DNA of 5,373 nt from Halovivax sp. (GTDB taxonomy: Archaea; Halobacteriota; Halobacteria; Halobacteriales; Natrialbaceae), in assembly GCA_007135505.1 (NCBI GenBank), contig SLIS01000028.1, forward strand, positions 1 through 5,373, written 5' to 3'. Below are positions 1 through 5,373 of this stretch, in pieces (the first letter of the stretch is position 1; every line of letters begins with the position of its first letter). A model generated the notes under the pieces. The model worked only from the letters and a program-made list of their open reading frames with translations. It was not told where the DNA came from and did no database searches. The translations under genes and the position numbers were made by a program.

Positions 1-2148
1 ACATTCAAAGACACGGACGATGGGTTCCCACCGACCGACGACGCTCGACGCATCGACGACGGCGTGGCACCGAGTGATGGTGACGCCGAACCGACCGACG
101 GCGATCGGCCGCCCGAAGACGCTCGACCCGCCGACGACTCGCGACCCGGTAGCGAGTCGGATCGCGACCTCGTAGCAGCGATCGTCAGGACTCAGCAGGC
201 GATCGCGTCCCTCGAATCCGACACGGCCGAACTATCTCGCGAACTCGAGGCCACTCGCGACAACGTCTCGGCCCTCGAGACGGGGAGCGCGAAGACGATC
301 AGTGCGATCGTCTCGCTCACCGAACGGGTCAGTGAACTCGAGGACGGACCGTTCGATTCCGCCGAACTCGAGGGACTCCGGTCGGATATCGCGGCGATCG
401 AGTCACGACTCGACGATACCGCGACCGAAGCCGACCTCCAGTCCCTCGACGGTCGGATCGACCGGATCGCGGATCGACTCGAGTCGCTCGACGACGCGCT
501 CGAAACTCTCGAAGACCGAGGCGATTCCGGCCCGACGCGGGAGTACGTAGACAGCCAACTCGACGCGCTAACTACCGTGATCGACGACGTCGCAGAGGAG
601 GTCGCGGAACTCGGTAAAGCGATCGAGGACGTGTCGGCGGCCGGCGTCGACGAAGCCGAACTTGACGCGGCCGTCGAGGATCTCCGCGAACCGATCGACA
701 CGCTGGAGACGGACGTCGAGAATCTCCGTGAACCCATCGAGACACTTGAGACTGACGTCGGGGACCTTCGTGAGCCGCTCGACACGCTGGAGACGGACGT
801 CGACGAACTCGAAAGCGACGTCGAGGAACTTCGCCAACCGATGGACACGCTGGAGACGGATGTCGACGTACTCGAAGCCGACGTAGATGTACTGTCGGAC
901 GAGCTCGAATCCCTGGCGGACGTCGTCGAGCACCGAGCGGCGGAGGCGGCCGCGGTCGAAGACGACATGGCCCGGATCGAGCAGGTCGAGGAACTAGAGA
1001 CCGACTTGACGTCACTCGCCGAGACCGTCTCGGCGCTCGAGTCGTCGGTCGAGGCGGCGATTGCCGACGACGGGCCGTCGGTCGAGGAGGTCGAACGCGA
1101 TCTCGAGTCGCTGGCCACCGAATTCGAATCCTTCACCGAGACGGCACTGACCGCGTCGGACCTCGAAGCGGTAATCGACGAACTGGCGGATGCGGAACGT
1201 GTCCACGACCTCGAACTGTCCTTGCAGATGGTCGCGGAGTCGGTTGCCGACCTGGAGATCGCCGTTTCCGATCGGCTGGAGGACGAACTGGACGATCTGG
1301 ACGAACGAGTCCGAACGCGCTTCGAGACGATCGAATCGGAGGTCTCGTCCGTCGACGGGGCCGTCGGCGACCTCCGCGAGTCCGTCGAGACGCTTCCCCA
1401 GCTGGAGCGTTCGATCGCGTCGACGACCGAAACCGCTCGTCGGGTCCGGAGCGACCTTCGAGAGGAGGTCGAAGTGTTTCGCGACGAGGTCGAGACGATC
1501 CACGGGCGGATCGACACGGTCGAAACGGACGTCCAGACCGTCCGGGAACTGACCGAGGACTCGGAACGGGTGGCCGACCTGGAAGCGACGGTCGCCGACC
1601 TCCGGCAGGCACTGGACGCGCTCGAACGGGACGCCGCCACGACGGAATCGGTGGCGGCGCTACGGGAGGAACTGTCCGCGACGGACAGTCGGATCGACGG
1701 CATCGAGGGGACGATCGATGGGCTCGAGCCGTCCGTCACCGCGCTCGACGCGGACGTCGAGACCCATCGGGACCGGCTGGAATCGATCTCGGCACGACTG
1801 GAAACGCTCGAGTCGGAGCACCACTCCAGCGGGGACCTCGAATCGGCCATCGCGGACCTCGAGAAGCGACTCGACGGAATCAACGGGAAACTCGAGTCGG
1901 ATCTGCAAACGCTACATCTCGAATTTGCGGCGCTCCGCGAGCAGGTCGACGCCGGTGAACGGAACGTCCTCAGACGACTCGTGACCGACGACGTCTTCGG
2001 GCTGGTCATGCTCGCGTTCGTGACGGTCTGTGCGATCGGCGCATCGATGGCCTTCTTCGACGGTCAGTACGCGCTCGCCGGCGTGTTTGGTGCCGTTCCG
2101 ATCGGTACCGTACTCGCGTCTCACTTCCTGTCCCAGCGGTCGGGATAG
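1..2148 (+). CDS. Long acidic coiled-coil protein with C-terminal two-helix membrane anchor (5' end outside window)
   Basis: I do not recognise a named family; the role is unknown. The frame is open from base 1 with the same acidic, GC3-rich codons, so the gene probably starts upstream. The first possible start inside the window is a GTG at 64 (694 residues from there), which has no ribosome binding site. Seen in order: a disordered Asp/Pro/Gly-rich head (about 1-160); then roughly 1,800 bases of almost unbroken heptads with Leu/Ile/Val at a and d positions and Asp/Glu/Arg outside, interrupted by short Gly/Pro breaks (near 346, 526, 640, 1066 and 1831); a proline-containing tandem repeat at 679-888; then two hydrophobic helices at about 1993-2058 and 2068-2130 joined by a tight Asp-Gly-Gln turn. 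Arg pairs before the first helix and an Arg in the short tail suggest that both ends, and so the rod, are cytoplasmic. There is a single Cys (2029-2031), inside the first helix. A scaffold or tether role is inference only. Stop TAG at 2146-2148. Confidence 0.85.
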   Translation, partial: TFKDTDDGFPPTDDARRIDDGVAPSDGDAEPTDGDRPPEDARPADDSRPGSESDRDLVAAIVRTQQAIASLESDTAELSRELEATRDNVSALETGSAKTISAIVSLTERVSELEDGPFDSAELEGLRSDIAAIESRLDDTATEADLQSLDGRIDRIADRLESLDDALETLEDRGDSGPTREYVDSQLDALTTVIDDVAEEVAELGKAIEDVSAAGVDEAELDAAVEDLREPIDTLETDVENLREPIETLETDVGDLREPLDTLETDVDELESDVEELRQPMDTLETDVDVLEADVDVLSDELESLADVVEHRAAEAAAVEDDMARIEQVEELETDLTSLAETVSALESSVEAAIADDGPSVEEVERDLESLATEFESFTETALTASDLEAVIDELADAERVHDLELSLQMVAESVADLEIAVSDRLEDELDDLDERVRTRFETIESEVSSVDGAVGDLRESVETLPQLERSIASTTETARRVRSDLREEVEVFRDEVETIHGRIDTVETDVQTVRELTEDSERVADLEATVADLRQALDALERDAATTESVAALREELSATDSRIDGIEGTIDGLEPSVTALDADVETHRDRLESISARLETLESEHHSSGDLESAIADLEKRLDGINGKLESDLQTLHLEFAALREQVDAGERNVLRRLVTDDVFGLVMLAFVTVCAIGASMAFFDGQYALAGVFGAVPIGTVLASHFLSQRSG
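679..888 (+). repeat. In-frame tandem repeat in the coiled coil: two 42-base units then two 63-base units
   Basis: Translated units: 679-720 DLREPIDTLETDVE, 721-762 NLREPIETLETDVG, then 763-825 and 826-888, which each carry the same 14-residue core (LREPLDTLETDVD; LRQPMDTLETDVD) plus one extra heptad (ELESDVE; VLEADVD). At DNA level the TLETDV coding core is nearly identical at 697, 781 and 844, whereas the copy at 739 differs at several synonymous sites. All unit lengths are multiples of seven residues, so the heptad register is kept. Each unit places a Pro just before an a-position residue. The arrangement suggests internal duplication within the rod. Confidence 0.85.
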
Positions 2149-2254
2149 GAATCGTACTGCTCTCCCGGGAACTCGGACTCGGCGGATTCGAGTGTCCGGA
2201 CCGGAGTCGACTACGACCGTCACCTACTTTCCACTCCCGTTCCAAGCAGGGTCA
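2149..2254 (+). promoter_or_regulatory. Intergenic region upstream of the polyprenyl synthase; weak leaderless-type promoter
   Basis: This 106-base gap separates the coiled-coil gene from the synthase gene. A weak pyrimidine/AT element, TACTTT at 2225-2230, lies 25-30 bases before the ATG. That is where an archaeal TATA box would sit for a transcript starting at the start codon. There is no Shine-Dalgarno sequence before the ATG. No hairpin followed by a T-run marks a terminator for the upstream gene, so read-through from it is also possible. The TATA match is poor. Confidence 0.3.
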
Positions 2255-3097
2255 ATGGAATCGCTCGACCGCCGTCGCACGCTGATCGAAGAGCGGCTCG
2301 AGGCGGTTCTCGCCGACGTGGAGCCGTCGTCGCTTCGAGCCGGTGTCGCCGACGCGACGCTCTCGGGTGGCAAGCGCGTTCGACCGGTCGTGACGGTCCT
2401 CGCCTGCGAGACCGTCGGTGGAGAGGCGGCGGACGCGGTCGACTTCGGCGTCGGCATCGAACTCGTTCACACGGCGTCGCTCCTCGTCGACGACATCATC
2501 GACCGCTCGACGGTCCGTCGCGGAACGGACAGTGCCTGGCGGGCCCACGGCCACGGTCCGGCGATCGTGATGAGTGACGGGCTGCTTGGCGAGGCGTTTG
2601 CGCTGTTCTCGTCCGAGCCGGAGGCCATGCGAACGGTGACCGAAGCGATGGTCGAACTCGGCGAGGGGGAGGCGACCGAACTGACGGCGATGCCGACCTC
2701 GGAGGCGGAGTACATGGCGTTAGCCCGCCGAAAGACGGGGGCGCTCTTCCGGGCGGCCGCGGAGCTCGGGGCGATCGCGGCCGACGCCGACGCCGCCACC
2801 GTCGAGGCACTCGGAGAGTACGCAGAGCGGGTCGGCGTCGCCTTCCAGATCCGCGACGACGTCCTCGATGCCGTCGCCGATCCGGAGACGCTCGGGAAGC
2901 CGACGGGTCTCGACGCGACGCTCGAACGTCCGTCGCTGCTCCAGGTGACCGAGCTGTCTCCCGACGCGGCGAACGACCGCGCCCGCGAGCAGGCCGACAG
3001 AGCGGTCTCGGCACTCGAGTCGGTGGACCCGGCGAACGAGGAGGCCCGCTCGTACCTGTTAGACCTCGCGGAGTTCGTCGTCGAGCGAGAACGTTAG
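2255..3097 (+). CDS. Trans-polyprenyl diphosphate synthase (isoprenyl diphosphate synthase family)
   Basis: Soluble prenyltransferase that extends an allylic diphosphate with isopentenyl diphosphate, feeding archaeal ether lipids, carotenoids or the menaquinone side chain. The 280-residue frame has the family's signatures in order: GGKRVRP at 38-44 (substrate diphosphate binding), first aspartate-rich motif DDIID at 79-83 followed by Arg88-Arg89, Lys160-Thr161, and second motif DDVLD at 201-205 with Lys215. The ATG at 2255 is chosen because it gives the normal N-terminus before GGKRVRP; the same frame is open further upstream (from 2030) but there overlaps the coiled-coil gene and shows no family similarity. 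The residue five before the first motif is Ala74, not the aromatic usual in archaeal C20 synthases, so a C25 or longer product is possible. The loop after the second motif reads GLDATLERPSLL, diverging from the common GxDxxxGKxTLP. At 280 residues it is somewhat short for the family (about 300-350). The family is clear; chain length is inferred. Confidence 0.95.
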   Translation: MESLDRRRTLIEERLEAVLADVEPSSLRAGVADATLSGGKRVRPVVTVLACETVGGEAADAVDFGVGIELVHTASLLVDDIIDRSTVRRGTDSAWRAHGHGPAIVMSDGLLGEAFALFSSEPEAMRTVTEAMVELGEGEATELTAMPTSEAEYMALARRKTGALFRAAAELGAIAADADAATVEALGEYAERVGVAFQIRDDVLDAVADPETLGKPTGLDATLERPSLLQVTELSPDAANDRAREQADRAVSALESVDPANEEARSYLLDLAEFVVERER

Positions 3098-3189
3098 CCG
3101 GCGTGGGCGTTGCGCTGCTAGAAACGCTGCAGATCGGATGGGACGGAAACGGTCCGGTTTGCTCGTCACTGTCGCCGGATGGACCGTAC

Positions 3190-4299
3190 TCACTGCTCGC
3201 TGATCCCGGTCGTGGCCGCCTCGCCCCGGTCGGCGAACCGCGTCTCGGCGACGGCGAAGGTGAGCGTGCTGACGATGCCGAGGAGCGTCCCCGCCGTGAC
3301 GGCCGTCGCGAGGTAGGTGAGCGACGCCTCGTCGACGAAGAAGGCGGCGACGGCGTGGAAGACGAGTGCGATCGCCAGGACGTAGAACGGCGCGTTGAGA
3401 TAGCGCCACTCGAAGCCGCCGGCGATGTACTCGTCGGTAATCTGTCCGAGACTGGTGGTGAGGGCGGCCGCGGCGAACCAGTGAATCGAGCCGTAGAGGA
3501 AGGCACTTCCCGCGAGCGGAAGGTCGACGGCGCCGCGACTCGCCTCCACCGATCCCAGCGTCTCTAACCCACTCACGATCCCGAGGACGACCAGGGCCAG
3601 CGCGACGACGTAGGCGATGAGCGTCGTCCGGCCGGCGTAGAGCGACCGCCGGAGCCGGACTGCGGTTTCGTCGAGGTACGTGCCGAGTCCGAGTCCCCGG
3701 GAGATCAGGTAGAGTCCGAGCAGCGTCGAGGTCGCCCCGAGGACGAGTCCGGGGTAGTCGAGGAACATCCCGAGGAGTGCCAGCGGATAGATCAACAGGA
3801 GAATGCCGAGTGGAATCAGGATCGTCCCGCGAGTCTCCGGGTCGGCCAGCACCTGCTTGATAGTGTAGTACATCGACTCCAGATTCTCGGCCTGACGGAC
3901 GACGACGCGACGGACGCCGTCGATCGGAACGCGGGCCCGGATCACCGGGAGGACGGACTCGTCCTGGGCGCCGTCGGTGACGACGAGCGACGTGACGTCC
4001 TCGCCGGTCGAGAGGCTCGCGAGTACCGTATCGACCTCGTCACCGATCTCTCGACTCGCACTGACCGATCCCTCCTCGTTTCCGGTGACGATGGCGACCT
4101 CGACGCTCTCGTCGCGTGCATCGAGGTCTTCGTAGACGTGGAGACCCTGGAAGATGACGTTCGCGTCCGAATCCTCCGGATCGGCCGTCGCCAGGGCGAG
4201 GGCTGCTTCCTCGACCGGTCCGCGGCCGATAACCGGCGTCGAAAGGCCGGTCTTGCGGCCGAGGTCGTCGTCGAGGTCGACACAGAGGACCAGCAGCAT
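3190..4299 (-). CDS. DUF373 family membrane protein
   Basis: A 369-residue protein whose sequence, especially the opening LVLCVDLDDDLGRK and the following TPVIGR, matches the archaeal DUF373 family as I remember it; its function is not established. Residues 1 to about 155 form a soluble, probably cytosolic alpha/beta domain with an Asp cluster at 8, 10, 11 and 12 and further short strands (VEVAIVTGNEEG at 66-77; SLVVTDGAQDES at 104-115). About six hydrophobic helices follow, near 159-179, 184-201, 225-245, 260-283, 301-321 and 328-350, then a short polar tail. There is no signal peptide. The ATG at 4297-4299 (complement) is the natural start because the conserved opening begins directly there; no Shine-Dalgarno sequence precedes it. 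The gene converges on the polyprenyl synthase (92 bases between stops) and diverges from the radical SAM gene (190 bases between starts). The Asp cluster could bind metal or phosphate, but that is inference. Confidence 0.93.
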   Translation of the reverse strand: MLLVLCVDLDDDLGRKTGLSTPVIGRGPVEEAALALATADPEDSDANVIFQGLHVYEDLDARDESVEVAIVTGNEEGSVSASREIGDEVDTVLASLSTGEDVTSLVVTDGAQDESVLPVIRARVPIDGVRRVVVRQAENLESMYYTIKQVLADPETRGTILIPLGILLLIYPLALLGMFLDYPGLVLGATSTLLGLYLISRGLGLGTYLDETAVRLRRSLYAGRTTLIAYVVALALVVLGIVSGLETLGSVEASRGAVDLPLAGSAFLYGSIHWFAAAALTTSLGQITDEYIAGGFEWRYLNAPFYVLAIALVFHAVAAFFVDEASLTYLATAVTAGTLLGIVSTLTFAVAETRFADRGEAATTGISEQ

Positions 4300-4322
4300 C
4301 GAGCAGGTCTACGGTCGCCGCG

Positions 4323-4327
4323 TATTT
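4323..4327 (-). promoter_or_regulatory. Possible TATA-like element for the DUF373 gene
   Basis: On the minus strand the bases read GAAATAC across this site, centred about 26 bases upstream of the ATG at 4299. This is the distance expected for an archaeal TATA box driving a leaderless mRNA, and it fits the absence of a Shine-Dalgarno sequence. It is a weak match to the haloarchaeal TATA consensus and is supported mainly by position. Confidence 0.35.
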
Positions 4328-4387
4328 CCATCTTCGGGAGACTGTTTCGATCGAATCGTCGTGTTCGACTGGGGGCGGTTCCCGAAC

Positions 4388-4404
4388 GAGGGCATCGAAC
4401 CCTC
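4388..4404. other. Perfect 5-bp hairpin with 7-base loop, T-arm-like on the minus strand
   Basis: GAGGG at 4388-4392 pairs with CCCTC at 4400-4404. Read on the minus strand, the loop is TTCGATG, which differs from the tRNA T-loop consensus TTCRANY only at the last base. The adjoining seven bases (4381-4387) can pair with 4465-4471 if one G-U pair is allowed on the minus strand, giving an acceptor-like stem. The stretch between lacks a D-arm, the conserved T8 and a proper anticodon arm, so this is not a working tRNA. It may be a remnant, an mRNA structure or chance. Confidence 0.35.
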
Positions 4405-4489
4405 ACGAGACGATCAACGTCGCGTAACCACGTCGGCCAGGGTCAATGCGTGTCGTTTTTGCCCGTTCGGATGTAATCTCGCCTACCGA

Positions 4490-5373
4490 ATGATCTCGAA
4501 GGGCTGTGAGCAGTGTGCGAAAGGAGGCAAGATGGTGCTCTTCGTCTACGGTTACTGCGACCAGCGCGACTGCTTTTACTGCCCGCTCGGCGAGAACCGC
4601 AAGAACGTCACCGACGTCTACGCGAACGAGCGACTCGTCGAGGACGACGCCGACGTACTCGAAGCGGCCCACCGAATGGACGCGCTCGGGACCTCGATCA
4701 CCGGCGGCGAGCCCCAGGAGGCCCTCGATCGTACCTGTCACTACCTCTCGCTGCTGAAAGACGAATTCGGCGACGACCACCACACGCACCTCTACACCGG
4801 TATCACTGGCGGGCGCGAGAATATGCGCCGACTCTCCGAGGCCGGACTCGACGAGATCCGTTTTCACCCGCCGCTCGAGCAGTGGGGCGACCTCCACGGC
4901 ACCGAGTGGGAGGATATTCTCTACGTCGCCCGCGAGGAGGGCCTGACGCCCGCGTTCGAGATTCCGGGAATTCGGCCGGAACCGGAGTTCCTCGACTTTC
5001 TCGACGAGGGCGCGGCCGAGTTCTGTAACGTAAACGAGTTCGAGATGAGCGACGGGAACTACCGGCGGATGCAGGAGGCAGGCTTCGAACTCAAGGAAGA
5101 CCACATGAGCGCCGTCGACAACGACCGCGAGGCCATCCTCGCGGACATGGGCGAGCACCCGCGGGTGTACTTCTGCACCTCGGTCTTCAAGGACGCGGCC
5201 CAGCATCGGCGACGACTGAAACGGATGGCTCGCCAGATTCGCCGCGACTTCGACGACGTCACCGACGACGGAACCCTCGTCTACGGGAAGACGCGCGCCG
5301 ACCCCGAACGGTTCGTCGAGCTCGGCGTCCCCGAGGAGTTCTACACCGAGAAGACCGACCACGTCGAGGTGGC
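4490..5373 (+). CDS. Radical SAM protein, COG2108-like (3' end outside window)
   Basis: The frame starts at ATG 4490 and stays open for 294 codons to the window edge. Residues 23-31 read CDQRDCFYC, the cysteine cluster that would hold a 4Fe-4S centre for cleaving S-adenosylmethionine, but with CX4CX2C spacing instead of the usual CX3CX2C. ITGGEP at 70-75 is the family's GGEP motif that contacts SAM. An extra CxxC pair lies at 6 and 9 in GCEQCAKGGK, and further Cys at 83, 179 and 229. The opening, the PLGENRK...VYANER stretch, IRFHPP and the late VYFCTSVFKDA resemble the archaeal COG2108 group related to pyruvate formate-lyase activating enzymes; its substrate is unknown. ATG 4490 is preferred over the ATG at 4532 because it retains Cys6 and Cys9. 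No Shine-Dalgarno sequence precedes 4490. The protein is cytosolic, with no signal peptide or membrane helix in the visible part. Family assignment is from memory of motifs. Confidence 0.9.
   Translation, partial: MISKGCEQCAKGGKMVLFVYGYCDQRDCFYCPLGENRKNVTDVYANERLVEDDADVLEAAHRMDALGTSITGGEPQEALDRTCHYLSLLKDEFGDDHHTHLYTGITGGRENMRRLSEAGLDEIRFHPPLEQWGDLHGTEWEDILYVAREEGLTPAFEIPGIRPEPEFLDFLDEGAAEFCNVNEFEMSDGNYRRMQEAGFELKEDHMSAVDNDREAILADMGEHPRVYFCTSVFKDAAQHRRRLKRMARQIRRDFDDVTDDGTLVYGKTRADPERFVELGVPEEFYTEKTDHVEV

Larger units (their letters stand above)
4300..4489. promoter_or_regulatory. Divergent intergenic region between the DUF373 and radical SAM genes
   Basis: This 190-base stretch must hold the start signals for both divergent genes. 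It contains a TATA-like element for the minus-strand gene (4323-4327), a perfect 10-base palindrome TTCGATCGAA (4346-4355), a 5-base-pair hairpin with a 7-base loop (4388-4404), and a T5 run (4456-4460) 30-34 bases before the plus-strand ATG that may act as a poor TATA element. I see no coding frame with the local composition of a gene, and no complete tRNA. Confidence 0.5.

Noticed and set aside
192..2009. 605-codon open frame on the minus strand, very Ser/Arg-rich
   Set aside because: It is the antisense shadow of the coiled-coil gene: repeated CTCGA-type Leu-Glu codons read as Ser/Arg/Ser on the other strand. It has no fold-like pattern, and the acidic heptad frame on the plus strand explains the sequence.
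2030..2254. Upstream extension of the synthase frame by 75 codons
   Set aside because: It overlaps the membrane-anchor end of the coiled-coil gene, is Arg/Ser/Pro-rich unlike haloarchaeal proteins, and is not needed: the family's N-terminus fits the ATG at 2255.
3098..3189. Bidirectional terminator between the convergent synthase and DUF373 genes
   Set aside because: I could not find a stable hairpin or a T-run in this 92-base gap; only weak partial inverted repeats around AAACGGTCCGGTTT.
2496..3506. 336-codon minus-strand frame across the synthase and the end of the DUF373 gene
   Set aside because: It is Arg/Pro/Ser-rich, spans two well-supported genes and has no family features; it is a GC-rich shadow.
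3103..3567. 154-codon plus-strand frame after the synthase
   Set aside because: It lies mostly antisense to the DUF373 gene, which has family similarity and clear membrane helices; no independent support.
4381..4471. Functional tRNA gene on the minus strand
   Set aside because: The T-arm and acceptor-like pairing are present, but there is no D-arm, no T8, no conserved GG in a D-loop and no 7-base anticodon loop on a 5-bp stem.
4403..5362. 319-codon minus-strand open frame at the right edge
   Set aside because: The plus-strand frame from 4490 carries the cysteine cluster, GGEP and other radical SAM features with good haloarchaeal codon use. The antisense frame has no recognisable motif and merely lacks stops because of high GC3.

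Overview
The window looks like chromosomal DNA from a haloarchaeon. It is GC-rich with a strong preference for G or C at third codon positions and is dense in TCGA and GATC words. The encoded proteins are very acidic (Asp/Glu-rich). Start codons lack Shine-Dalgarno sequences, as is common for leaderless haloarchaeal transcripts. One membrane protein (DUF373) belongs to a family I know mainly from archaea. I cannot name a genus from sequence reading alone.

Layout: (1) 1-2148, plus strand, the 3' part of a gene for a very long acidic coiled-coil protein with a two-helix membrane anchor at its C-terminus; its reading frame is already open at base 1. (2) 2255-3097, plus strand, a complete 280-residue trans-polyprenyl diphosphate synthase with both aspartate-rich motifs. 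(3) 3190-4299, minus strand, a complete 369-residue DUF373 protein (cytosolic N-terminal domain plus about six membrane helices), convergent with the synthase. (4) 4490 to the right edge, plus strand, the 5' part of a radical SAM protein resembling the COG2108 group, divergent from the DUF373 gene. The window edge cuts it, and a long antisense open frame lies over it. The gaps are short (106, 92 and 190 bases). I found no tRNA or rRNA gene, insertion sequence, CRISPR array or integrase.

Functional reading: the synthase makes isoprenoid diphosphates for membrane lipids or quinone side chains. The residue five places before its first Asp-rich motif is a small Ala, which suggests a product longer than C20. 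The coiled-coil and DUF373 proteins are membrane-associated and of unknown function. The radical SAM protein has an atypical CX4CX2C cluster spacing. The genes are not one operon: only the first two share a strand, and they are 106 bases apart. Nothing here shows a defence, mobile or biosynthetic cluster. The points most worth a second look are the proline-containing tandem repeat in the coiled coil, the cluster motif of the radical SAM protein, and the structured 190-base divergent intergenic region.
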